Source of the DNA: Paenibacillus sp. KS-LC4
Lineage (GTDB): Bacteria > Bacillota > Bacilli > Paenibacillales > Paenibacillaceae
Direction of reading: 5' to 3'
DNA: 64,000 bases
Assembly (NCBI RefSeq): GCF_036894955.1
Contig: NZ_CP145905.1
Coordinates: 5,312,001-5,376,000, forward strand
In this document: positions 17,085 to 25,064 of the stretch, one piece after another
How the letters are laid out: the number at the start of each line of letters is the position of its first letter
How positions within the stretch are numbered: position 1 is the stretch's first letter
Made by a program: the position numbers and the translations under genes
Notes under the pieces: model-generated
Databases searched by the model: none
What the model was told of the DNA's origin: nothing
What the model saw: the letters and a program-made list of their open reading frames with translations, nothing else

Positions 17085-18344
17085 ATGCATAATACCGATT
17101 GTATCGCTATGCTGCTAGCTGGAGGACAAGGAAGTCGTTTAGCGCCGTTTACAGGTCAAATGGCCAAGCCCGTCATATCTTTTGGCGATCGCTTCCGCAT
17201 GATTGATTTCCCATTAAGCAATTGCATTAATTCAGGCATTCGCACCATTGGCGTGCTCACTCAATATTGCTCCGATTCGGTTCACGACCACATTATGGAT
17301 GGAGAAGCCTGGCTTCGCTCAACCGCGACGAAGCATTCTGGTGAAATTACGATGCTGCCAGCTACTCGTGTATCAAGCTCAGGCTGCTATACGGGAACGG
17401 CCGATGCGATTGCGCGCAATGTTGCTTATGTGGACGAGCATCATCCGGAGCATGTGCTTGTTTTATCAGGCGACCACATTTACCAGATGGATTATCGCCC
17501 CATGCTGGAATTTCACAAGGCAAGCAAGGCAATGGCCACCATTGCCGTCAAGCAGGTTCCATGGCGTGAGGCTCATCGCTTCGGCATTATGCATACGGAT
17601 GAGCAGTCACGCATTGTGAAGTTTGAAGAGAAGCCGGCAGCCCCGGAAAGCAATCTGGCTTCTATGGGCATCTATTTATTCCGCTGGCAAGATTTGAGAA
17701 GCATGCTGCTGGAGGACGCTGCAAACCCTCAATCAAGCCATGACTTTGGCAAAGATATTATTCCCGCCATTTTGGCCGCAGAGGAAAGCTTGAACGCTTA
17801 TCCATATGAGGGCTACTGGCGTGATGTCGGCACCGTAGAAAGCCTTTGGGAAGCGCACATGGAGCTGCTTGACGGCGAGATGAATCTAACTACAGAAGCT
17901 TGGCCTCTTAGGTCCAAAGAGGTTCATCCCGTACGAGCACCCTATGTCAGCCCGCAAGCCGTGCTGAGCAACAGCATTGCCCACCCTGGCTGCACCATCG
18001 AAGGCCGGATTTCACGCTCGGTGCTGGGCGCAGGAGTCAGCATTGGAAAAGGCAGCGGCATCGCCGAAAGCATCATCATGCCCGGTGCAAAAATTGGGCG
18101 CAATGTTAGGATTCATCGAGCCATTATTGGCGAAAACGCCGTTATTCATGACGGCGCAATCATCGGGGAGAGCAATCACGGAGACATAGCCGTGGTTGCC
18201 CCCGGCGAAGCCATTGTGGCTCAGCTAATAAATAGCAGCAGCAGATTGAAGGCGCTTGAACAATTAGAGCAGTATGAAAATTCTGCGACAGAGCTTATTG
18301 GTACTGGAGAAAAACGATTCAGCAATAGCGTCATGCACTATTAA
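17085..18344 (+). CDS. glgC: Glucose-1-phosphate adenylyltransferase (ADP-glucose pyrophosphorylase)
   Basis: 419 residues. It makes ADP-glucose from ATP and glucose-1-phosphate, the committed step of glycogen synthesis. The nucleotide-binding signature LLAGGQGSRLAPFT is at the N-terminus, then PLSNCINSGI, SGDHIYQMDY, FEEKP and YWRDVGTVESLWEA. The C-terminal part carries left-handed beta-helix repeats (ISRSVLGAGVSIGKGS...). GGAGGG lies 9 bases before the ATG. No glgD-like partner or glycogen phosphorylase follows, so this gene is probably sufficient alone, with degradation encoded elsewhere. Confidence 0.95.
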   Translation: MHNTDCIAMLLAGGQGSRLAPFTGQMAKPVISFGDRFRMIDFPLSNCINSGIRTIGVLTQYCSDSVHDHIMDGEAWLRSTATKHSGEITMLPATRVSSSGCYTGTADAIARNVAYVDEHHPEHVLVLSGDHIYQMDYRPMLEFHKASKAMATIAVKQVPWREAHRFGIMHTDEQSRIVKFEEKPAAPESNLASMGIYLFRWQDLRSMLLEDAANPQSSHDFGKDIIPAILAAEESLNAYPYEGYWRDVGTVESLWEAHMELLDGEMNLTTEAWPLRSKEVHPVRAPYVSPQAVLSNSIAHPGCTIEGRISRSVLGAGVSIGKGSGIAESIIMPGAKIGRNVRIHRAIIGENAVIHDGAIIGESNHGDIAVVAPGEAIVAQLINSSSRLKALEQLEQYENSATELIGTGEKRFSNSVMHY

Positions 18345-18526
18345 TGTTTGTGTTGTGAGTGGTTGTCTTGCAGCATGGCAGCTCGAACGCTGCTGTATCC
18401 CATTACTTTCGACAAGATGCACGCGTTACCCTGCTTGCCAAAGCAGCAAAATATTTAGCGGCTTCACAAGGTGAAACGGTTGTCGTTCTCTTGTTCTCTT
18501 CTGGCCGCGCAGCGCATTCCTTCCCA

Positions 18527-18572
18527 AAAATACCCCTCGACCCACGAAGCAAGGCGGGCCGAGGGGTATTTG
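18527..18572 (+). terminator. Terminator after glgC (possibly bidirectional)
   Basis: The 12-bp arms AAATACCCCTCG (18528-18539) and CGAGGGGTATTT (18560-18571) form a strong hairpin. A's before and T's after allow use from both directions. It lies 180 bp after the glgC stop. Confidence 0.65.
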
Positions 18573-18669
18573 AGGTTGTTAATGATTGTTTTCCTTATTT
18601 GGCTAGACTAAAGGAAATTACTATCGGGCTACAGGGAGAAAATACTTCTTCTGGTGCAGCACTGGTCGT

Positions 18670-18789
18670 CTATAAGACATCGTCATCTGCTAACTCATCC
18701 GCTTGGCGTTCGTAATCTTCTAAATTAGCTGGGATCTTTAATCTTGCTTTATCACCGTCAAGGATTAGTAAGCAACCAGCGATCCCTAG
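18670..18789 (-). pseudogene. Truncated coding remnant (no start codon)
   Basis: A 39-codon frame whose translation looks protein-like and ends KIPANLEDYERQADELADDD then VL and a stop codon. No ATG, GTG or TTG occurs in frame before an upstream stop codon, so it cannot be an intact gene as it stands. The acidic C-terminal composition and AT-leaning codons suggest the tail of a decayed gene. The family is not recognised. Confidence 0.3.
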
Positions 18790-18848
18790 TTAATATGCGG
18801 TATAAAACCTGCTCTACCTGATATATAGAATAGCCTCGATTTATGAGC

Positions 18849-19763
18849 CTAATCCGACAGTGCCCGCATGATGTTGGATTTCGCCTCTGCCGCAATCGCT
18901 TCATTCCCGTCGTCGACCGCTTGCATTAAGATTAGTATGGGGATGTATACCGCGATCAGCCGCGCCAGCAGCTTCGTTTCCTCGTCCGCTCCTCCGTACG
19001 CTTCGAAAAACACGCCGCGAGCGTAAGGTGGTAAAAAGCTATAAGCAACGCTCAAATCGCAAGCTGGATGGCCCACGCTCAGATCGCCCCAATCAATGAT
19101 GCCGGAAACGCTCCCGTTCTCATTCACAAGCATATTTTTGAAATGAAGATCGCCATGCAGCAGTGCATTCACCGCCTGGACACGGTCCTTTTGCAGCCCG
19201 CTAATATACGCTTCGATTACACCGAGCTCCTCCGGCGACAAGTGTTCAACCAGCTTCGATAGAAAGCCCTCCATTTTCACTTTGCGCGATGCTATGTCCG
19301 TCAAGTTTCGATGATCTTGCTGAACTCCGCACTTCAGCGCCGCCTGCACTGGAAACTCATGCAATCTCCGCAAAAATTTCGCCAGCGTCTCTGCCGATAA
19401 AGCTCGGCGTTCTTCCGTCAAACCGATTGGGAAATCTCCCTGCACGAGGGCATAGCCAAGAAATGGTGCCGGGTATTCGTCACTTGCTTCGCCATAAAAC
19501 AACGGTTTAGGATAGGGGATGGTTATATATGCCTCCAGCTTCGGCAGCAGCTTCCCTTCTATACGAATCGAGTCAACTGCAATCGTTCTTCTGGGAAACC
19601 GAAACACGTACTCGTCACCGATGAGAAAAACCGTATTGTCCCAGCCCCAGCCCAATCGCTTCACTTGCTTCGATGACAGCTGAGGGAATTGTCTTCCGAT
19701 CAGCGTTCGCACCTGCTCTTCGTTAACCTCCCACTCCGCATCCCATACATTCGTTCCTCCCAT
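18849..19763 (-). CDS. Aminoglycoside phosphotransferase (APH)-family kinase
   Basis: 304 residues of the APH/choline kinase-like fold: a small N-lobe with GWGWDNTVFLI and VFRFPRR (ATP-binding Lys region), and a C-lobe with the Brenner motif HGDLHFKN (His203-Asn210, catalytic Asp205) and the metal-binding IIDWGD (Asp224). Such enzymes phosphorylate aminoglycosides, macrolides or small metabolites. The sequence is of the broad PF01636 type rather than a specific known resistance enzyme, so drug resistance is not claimed. GAGGGGG lies about 11 bases before the ATG. It is a single-gene unit. Confidence 0.85.
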   Translation of the reverse strand: MGGTNVWDAEWEVNEEQVRTLIGRQFPQLSSKQVKRLGWGWDNTVFLIGDEYVFRFPRRTIAVDSIRIEGKLLPKLEAYITIPYPKPLFYGEASDEYPAPFLGYALVQGDFPIGLTEERRALSAETLAKFLRRLHEFPVQAALKCGVQQDHRNLTDIASRKVKMEGFLSKLVEHLSPEELGVIEAYISGLQKDRVQAVNALLHGDLHFKNMLVNENGSVSGIIDWGDLSVGHPACDLSVAYSFLPPYARGVFFEAYGGADEETKLLARLIAVYIPILILMQAVDDGNEAIAAEAKSNIMRALSD

Positions 19764-20021
19764 GAATTGTCTGCCCCCTCGTTCCTTACGTTATTTAGAT
19801 GTTTACATTCCCTGTAAGTTACGCATAACTGCCCGTTAGTTCAATAAAAAGAACGCTCCCACGCCTTCGCTAGGGCTACGTCCTCCTCATTATATCTCAT
19901 TTCCAATCACCTATTAAAGAACGTATGCGGTTAGCATGTAGTGCTTAAACAGGGGACTTATCTTAACCTAAGCACTAAGAAAACCTAAGCACTAAGAAAA
20001 CTCTTTATTTTCTTTCCACAG

Positions 20022-21548
20022 CTAATCCGAAATTGTCAGCTGGCTGAGCTGCTCGTTCCATTGAACCGTGAGCCCCAAGCCTTGCTCCAGCAACTGGTAA
20101 GGAACGGCCGTTGCACCGGAATACACAATTGGAGCCTCTGGCAGCTCAAACGTTACATTGCCTGCTTTCGCCTCGGTATCGCCTATGCGGAAGGCTGCGA
20201 AGCGTTCCTTGTATTTAAGCGTATAAATTCTAAAGCCCTCATTATTAACAACGGCGTTCATCGTTATGCCTAATGCTTTAGCCGCATCTTTTATAGGCAC
20301 ATATACCGTCTCTCCTTGCGGCAGTGTAGGGTAAATGCTGTTTAACCATTGCCCATTTATGATCGTATCAACCGCCGGTCTTGCCAGCATAGGCGTATAA
20401 ACCATGCCATCGCTGCGCACGGATGGTCCGCCCGCTTCATAGAACTTGTTGTGTCCCCATCCCCATGCCTTGCCATCCTCGTCAATGGCAACGCCGTGGT
20501 CTTCCCCGGCTGCGATATGCTTGATCCGTGTCAGTCCTCGCACTTTGCCCTGCTTTCCAGTTGAGGTCTGTCCATAAGCAAAAACCTCGCCACCTGTCGT
20601 CAGCAAAAGCAGGCTGTCCGCACTGCCGCTTATCTCCTTCAGCGTAAGTATCGGATACAGCGCTTGTTTTTTGCCATTTTCATCCATACTCCACGCCTTT
20701 CCTTTCGTATCTAATGCCAGCACACCACTGTTAGACGCAACGATGGAGGTTACGCCAGACAAGCCGGATAGCTTAGTCGGAGCTGTAGGCTTAATCGTCT
20801 CCGCACCCTCTCGGGGTGTTGCCACAGGCTGCCAGCTCCATACCGTTCCATCCTTCTTCACCGCATAAGCCTTAGGATAGCCGTATGCAATCTGCACGAC
20901 TTGATTTAAGCCCTTCACGGCAGCTGGTTTTCCAAAGCTGAGCTTTCCGGTATCGCCTTGCTGCTTCGTCCATGTTGAGACCGTACCATCGTTCAATAAA
21001 GCTATATCATAGCCATAACCGCCTACCACCTTCGCTACGCCAGCAGCACCCGCCACCTGTCGAAGTCCATTTTGCTCTTGTCCGCTGCTGTCATTGTGTC
21101 CCCAGGTCCAGACGGTTCCGTCAGCCTTTACCGCCATATAGTTTTGATCACTCTTATTGATATGAATATAGACAATATCGGAAAGTCCGGCATAACGTAC
21201 GGGCGCTACTGTATTGCGGAAGCCTGGATTCCCCTCGAGTCCAAGCTCTCCCCACAAATTGCGTCCCCAAGCCCAAACCGTGCCGTCGCTGCGCAGCGCA
21301 ATCGTATAGTTATGGGCGGCTTCTATTTGCGTAAAGCTTCTTGCGGCGGCCTCAACAGCTTGGACAGCCTGCTTCTGCTCCTGCCCTTGCAATTGGCTCG
21401 CCGCTGCTTGCTGCCCACTGGCAATCGCTGTACTGTGCGGGCCACCCGTCCATACAATCGCTGCTAGAAGCGTAAACGCCAGCAAGCCTCGCCAAGCCTT
21501 TCCGCTCTTGTTAGACTTCCTCGTCGAAGTTGTGTTGAGCATCTTCAT
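20022..21548 (-). CDS. Exported RCC1-repeat protein with C-terminal stalk domain
   Basis: About 508 residues. A signal peptide (LLAFTLLAAIVWTGG...) is followed by a Gln/Ala-rich linker. Then come at least five RCC1-type propeller blades with the DGTVWAWG / DGTVWTWG / DGKAWGWGHNK signature (about 75-385), and a C-terminal copper-amine-oxidase N-domain-like module (VYVPIKDAAKALG, PYQLLEQGLGLTVQWNE). This combination is common in Paenibacillaceae surface proteins; the ligand is unknown. GGAGG lies 5 bases before the chosen ATG at 21548; the next in-frame ATG (two codons on) is an alternative. Confidence 0.8.
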   Translation of the reverse strand: MKMLNTTSTRKSNKSGKAWRGLLAFTLLAAIVWTGGPHSTAIASGQQAAASQLQGQEQKQAVQAVEAAARSFTQIEAAHNYTIALRSDGTVWAWGRNLWGELGLEGNPGFRNTVAPVRYAGLSDIVYIHINKSDQNYMAVKADGTVWTWGHNDSSGQEQNGLRQVAGAAGVAKVVGGYGYDIALLNDGTVSTWTKQQGDTGKLSFGKPAAVKGLNQVVQIAYGYPKAYAVKKDGTVWSWQPVATPREGAETIKPTAPTKLSGLSGVTSIVASNSGVLALDTKGKAWSMDENGKKQALYPILTLKEISGSADSLLLLTTGGEVFAYGQTSTGKQGKVRGLTRIKHIAAGEDHGVAIDEDGKAWGWGHNKFYEAGGPSVRSDGMVYTPMLARPAVDTIINGQWLNSIYPTLPQGETVYVPIKDAAKALGITMNAVVNNEGFRIYTLKYKERFAAFRIGDTEAKAGNVTFELPEAPIVYSGATAVPYQLLEQGLGLTVQWNEQLSQLTISD

Positions 21549-21678
21549 CCCTACCTCCAATGACCATTTATAAGCTGTCTATATGGACGGTGTTCCCAAT
21601 TGGAAGGTTGCAGCTTGATGGCTGCCTGGCTATTTGTTTATTCAGTCATTAGATTGATAGTCGAGTAGGCGGCAAAAA

Positions 21679-22425
21679 TCAGGCATCCATTTCCAGTACA
21701 GAGCTGCTGCTGATCAGCGTGCCAACATGGCTGCCATGGCAAATCGCCTTCATCGAGCCCGGCTTGTCGAAATTAAACACATGAATCGGCAAATTATAGT
21801 CCCGCGCCAAAATAAAGGCCGACTGGTCCATCACCTTAAGCTGCTGCTCCAGCACATCATTATAGTGCAGCGATTTGAATTTTCGCGCTCCCTTATGCAG
21901 CTTGGGATCAGCGTCAAGCACGCCGTCTACACCCTGCTTGGCGACTAGCAGCGCGTCGCACCCTACCTCAATCGCCCGCTGCACCGATGGATAATCCGTC
22001 GTCACATACGGCTGCCCGTTGCCGCCAGCAAAAATGACGATATACCCCTTCTCCAAATGATGCACCGCACGCAAGCGGATGTAAGGCTCGGCAACGCTGC
22101 TGACAGGCAGCGCCGTCATGACGCGCACTTCCTTCTTCGTTCTGGCTTTCAGCACGCCTCTGAGCATCAGGCTGTTGATCACCGTCGCCAGCGTACCGAT
22201 ATTATCCGCCTCCGCACGCTCAATGCCCCAGCTCTCGCCCATATTGCCGCGAAAAATATTGCCGCCCCCAATAACAAGCGACACCTCTACGCCCATCTGC
22301 ACGACGGACAACACCTCGCTCGCGATATGCTCCAGCTTGTCAGGCTCAAAGCCAAACTCGCTTCCACCTGCAACCGCTCCTCCGCTCAGCTTAATCAGCA
22401 CTCTTTTATACCTGTTGTTCATCAT
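21679..22425 (-). CDS. pyrH: UMP kinase paralog
   Basis: 248 residues of the amino-acid kinase fold, matching bacterial UMP kinase, which makes UDP from UMP and ATP in the cytoplasm. Motifs: YKRVLIKLSGGAV (P-loop-like; Glu of the usual KLSGEA is Gly), VIGGGNIFRG, ADNIGTLATVINSL, VAEPYIRLRA and GVDGVLDADPK. It stands alone rather than beside tsf and frr, so it is probably a second copy; the housekeeping gene should be elsewhere. GGAGGTG lies 8 bases before the ATG. The leader contains a hairpin terminator overlapping a short upstream frame. Confidence 0.85.
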   Translation of the reverse strand: MMNNRYKRVLIKLSGGAVAGGSEFGFEPDKLEHIASEVLSVVQMGVEVSLVIGGGNIFRGNMGESWGIERAEADNIGTLATVINSLMLRGVLKARTKKEVRVMTALPVSSVAEPYIRLRAVHHLEKGYIVIFAGGNGQPYVTTDYPSVQRAIEVGCDALLVAKQGVDGVLDADPKLHKGARKFKSLHYNDVLEQQLKVMDQSAFILARDYNLPIHVFNFDKPGSMKAICHGSHVGTLISSSSVLEMDA

Positions 22426-22471
22426 TGATCATGCACCTCCAGTTAGATTAACGACCGTTTGAAAAAAGGCA

Positions 22472-22507
22472 TAAAAAAACACCAAAGCATCAAATGCCTT
22501 GGTGTTT
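22472..22507 (-). terminator. Terminator/attenuator hairpin between the SDR gene and pyrH paralog
   Basis: Read on the minus strand, the arms AACACCAAGGCAT and ATGCTTTGGTGTT enclose a TTG loop and are followed by a run of seven T. It lies about 47 bp upstream of the pyrH start, so it either ends the SDR transcript or attenuates pyrH. Confidence 0.7.
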
Positions 22508-22585
22508 CAAAGAAATGGGAATAGAAAGGCGCTTCGGAATGGACGGGCAAAAACGGCTGCGCCATTGCCTTGGCTTTCTTTCCAT
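22490..22585 (-). CDS. Possible 31-codon leader peptide ending inside the terminator
   Basis: AAGGAAGGAG lies 8 bases before an ATG at 22585 opening a 31-codon frame (starts MERKPRQWRSRF, ends SLKHQGI). Its TGA stop falls in the loop of the minus-strand terminator. A ribosome finishing this frame would cover the 5' arm. An alternative ATG eight bases upstream (22593) opens a 28-codon frame in another phase that ends just before the hairpin. Translation is unproven. Confidence 0.35.
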   Translation of the reverse strand: MERKPRQWRSRFCPSIPKRLSIPISLKHQGI

Positions 22586-22698
22586 ACTCCCATCTCCTTC
22601 CTTTATTCCTGCTTGATTTCATCCTATTCTACGCCAGCGCTATGCAAGTTGCAATAGTAGCCTAGACTTAGGGCTTGCGATGCGCCTCCGAAATGACG

Positions 22699-23445
22699 CT
22701 ATTCCTCATAAATCATTTTGCGCGTCATACCGCCATCGACAACGAGATTAATGCCATTAACGAAATCATTGCCCGAATCGGTCAAATAAAAACACGCCTT
22801 TGCGATGTCCTCTGGCTTGCCGACCCGCATGGATGGATGCTGGCTGTGATCCTTCGCCCGCAGCGCTTCATAATCGCCAGTCTCGATCCAGCCGGGGCTG
22901 ATCGCATTCACGCGAATATGATCAGGACCAAAAGAAACTGCCAGGGCATGCGTCAGCGCCACAATGCCGCCCTTGGAGGCCGCATATGCCTCTGTATTCG
23001 GCTCAGACATTTGGGCGCGGGTCGAGGCCATATTGACGATGGCTCCGCCTCCGTTGCCGCGCATCAGCTTTGCGGCTTCCCTTGCGCATAGGAACGTGCC
23101 GCGCAAATTCGTATGGAGCAGCGCATCCCACTCTTCTACAGCAAGGTCGTATGGCGATTTCCACACCGCATAACCCGCGTTGTTAATTAATACATCGAGG
23201 CCGCCATAGGTCTTGCCTATAAAAGCGAACATCGCTTCAATTTCCGCTGGCTGAGCCAAATCAATGGGGTAGGCGGCAGCTTTGCCACCCTGCTCTTGCA
23301 AATGAAGCGCCGCCCTCTCGGCTCCTTCGCTGTCGCGATCTGCCGCAATAACGAAGGCGCCCTGCCTCGCATAGGCTTCGGCAACTGCAAAGCCGATGCC
23401 ACGCGCGGCGCCGGTTACCAGCACTATTTTTCCACTATAGTCCAT
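22699..23445 (-). CDS. Short-chain dehydrogenase/reductase
   Basis: About 248 residues of the classical SDR fold. Cofactor motif TGAARGIG, acidic Asp after beta-2 (AADRDSEG, NAD preference), NNAG, catalytic Ser in NMAST, YAASKGG, and the C-terminal VDGGMTRKM. The substrate is unknown; it resembles glucose-1-dehydrogenase/3-oxoacyl-reductase-type SDRs. The start at 23445 (MDYSGKIVL) is preferred because GGAGG lies 10 bases upstream; an ATG at 23469 precedes that site. It is downstream of thrC but separated by a hairpin. Confidence 0.85.
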   Translation of the reverse strand: MDYSGKIVLVTGAARGIGFAVAEAYARQGAFVIAADRDSEGAERAALHLQEQGGKAAAYPIDLAQPAEIEAMFAFIGKTYGGLDVLINNAGYAVWKSPYDLAVEEWDALLHTNLRGTFLCAREAAKLMRGNGGGAIVNMASTRAQMSEPNTEAYAASKGGIVALTHALAVSFGPDHIRVNAISPGWIETGDYEALRAKDHSQHPSMRVGKPEDIAKACFYLTDSGNDFVNGINLVVDGGMTRKMIYEE

Positions 23446-23490
23446 AACTAAGCTGCCTCCACTCTGCATCCCTTTACCTCCATGTGCACA

Positions 23491-23523
23491 AGCAGCCGAT
23501 CAGATTGGCTCTGATCGGCTGCT
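23491..23523. terminator. Strong hairpin after thrC
   Basis: The 13-bp perfect arms AGCAGCCGATCAG/CTGATCGGCTGCT have a 7-base loop. It starts 19 bp past the thrC stop. There is no clear T-run on either strand, so it may be a weak terminator or an mRNA-stabilising stem. Confidence 0.55.
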
Positions 23524-23541
23524 CCCGCTGTTTAAGCTGGA

Positions 23542-24936
23542 TTAAGCGTTATAAAATTTCAACAGCTCGCTGACAATCGCTTCCTGCGTGCCTTCAACGC
23601 GCGTCTGGCGCTGCGTTTTCTCGAACAAGGACGAAATTTGCTCAGGGAACGTCTGCTCAATGCTGCAAAGACGTATCGCTTCATCGAACTTGGCCGGATG
23701 AGCCGTCGCCAGCGAAATCGTTACATCGCCGCTTTGTGCACATTGATCCGCTGCCGCCACGCCGCAAGCAGAGTGAGGATCGAGCAAATAATTCGTTTCT
23801 GCGTTGTATTTGCTGATCGTATCGAGACATTCCTGTCCGCCAACGCCATGAGCGCCGAACTCGGCTTGTACCCGCAGCAGATCCTCGCCAGAAATAACGA
23901 GCTTGCCCTCCTTGCGGAATTGGTTCATCAGCTCCGTAATCAGCTGTGGATTTTCACCTAATACATAATACAAATAGCGCTCGAAGTTGCTTGCCACTTG
24001 AATGTCCATCGAAGGGCTGTATGTGCTGCGGAAATCTCCCGGCATATACACACCTTCCTTAATGAAACGCTCCAAAATGTTATTTTCATTCGTTGCCAAA
24101 ATCAGCTTGTTCACTGGCAGACCCATGCGCTTCGCAAGGTAGCCTGCGAAAATATCACCGAAATTGCCCGTCGGCACGCTGAAATTAACCTCCTGCACAT
24201 CCTGCTGCTTCGCAACCTGAAAGTATGCGTAGAAATAATAAACCGTCTGCGCCAAAATACGCACAAAGTTAATGGAGTTAATGGCGCACAGATGGTTCGC
24301 GGACTTAAATTCCAAATCGGCGAACAAATCTTTAATGATGCGCTGACAGTCGTCAAAATTGCCATCGACCGACAGATTCAAAACGTTGTCATCCGGCACT
24401 GTCGTCATTTGCAGCTCCTGCACCTTGCTGACTTTGCCATGCGGATGCAAAATACAAATTTTGATGCCTTCTTTGCCGCGCACGCCTTGAATGGCCGAAG
24501 CACCTGTATCGCCAGAAGTCGCGCCAAGAATATGGATCGTCTTGCTTTGCTTGCGGGATACATACGTATATAATTCACCCATAAATTGTAATGCAATGTC
24601 CTTAAAGGCAAAGGTTGGGCCATGGAAAAGCTCCAGCACATACAGGTTGTCCTTCAAACGGCGCACAGGCGTTACACCCGGATCACGGAACGTACCGTAG
24701 CTGGCATTCACCATTGCCCGCAAATCCTCCGCCGGAATTTCATCATTCGTGAAAAAGCCGAAAATCTCCAGTACCAGCTCCTGATAAGACAGATTCTGCC
24801 ACGCCTTCAGCTTTTCAGCCGAAAAAACAGGAATTTCATTCGGAACGAGTAAGCCTCCATCATCTGCAAGCCCCATTAGAAAAGCGTCGATAAATCCGAT
24901 TTTACCTACATTTCCTCTTGTACTAATATACTCCAC
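23542..24936 (-). CDS. thrC: Threonine synthase
   Basis: 464 residues, PLP-dependent, converting O-phospho-homoserine to threonine and phosphate. It opens with the family's typical MEYISTRGN when read from the GTG at 24936, which has GGAGGG 8 bases upstream, so this start is preferred over the longer frame to 25029. PLP-binding Lys112 is in GPTFAFKDIALQ, the phosphate loop in GATSGDTGASAI, and SVPTGNFGD is present. The length matches the longer E. coli-type class rather than the short Bacillus type. It is not next to hom or thrB; murG-like lies 128 bp upstream on the same strand. Confidence 0.92.
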   Translation of the reverse strand: MEYISTRGNVGKIGFIDAFLMGLADDGGLLVPNEIPVFSAEKLKAWQNLSYQELVLEIFGFFTNDEIPAEDLRAMVNASYGTFRDPGVTPVRRLKDNLYVLELFHGPTFAFKDIALQFMGELYTYVSRKQSKTIHILGATSGDTGASAIQGVRGKEGIKICILHPHGKVSKVQELQMTTVPDDNVLNLSVDGNFDDCQRIIKDLFADLEFKSANHLCAINSINFVRILAQTVYYFYAYFQVAKQQDVQEVNFSVPTGNFGDIFAGYLAKRMGLPVNKLILATNENNILERFIKEGVYMPGDFRSTYSPSMDIQVASNFERYLYYVLGENPQLITELMNQFRKEGKLVISGEDLLRVQAEFGAHGVGGQECLDTISKYNAETNYLLDPHSACGVAAADQCAQSGDVTISLATAHPAKFDEAIRLCSIEQTFPEQISSLFEKTQRQTRVEGTQEAIVSELLKFYNA

Positions 24937-25064
24937 CGGGTAATCCCTCCGAGATTCTTTTGTAACATCATACCATCGTTTCCGGTTAAAATCGAATGGA
25001 TTATTGAAATCCCACCTGTATTTCATCACCTAAACGCCATCGCTGCTCTTCGCGAAACGACCAG

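Larger units (their letters stand above)
18345..18848. other. Intergenic region after glgC
   Basis: It holds the glgC terminator, an open plus-strand frame (18359-18715) that is interrupted by that hairpin and lacks a ribosome site, and a truncated minus-strand coding remnant near 18.7 kb. Otherwise nothing was recognised. Confidence 0.5.

Noticed and set aside
18359..18715. 118-codon plus-strand frame after glgC
   Set aside because: It runs straight through a strong terminator hairpin and lacks a ribosome site.
18849..19763. Specific antibiotic-resistance aminoglycoside kinase
   Set aside because: Only the broad APH-fold motifs are visible; no features tie it to a known resistance class.
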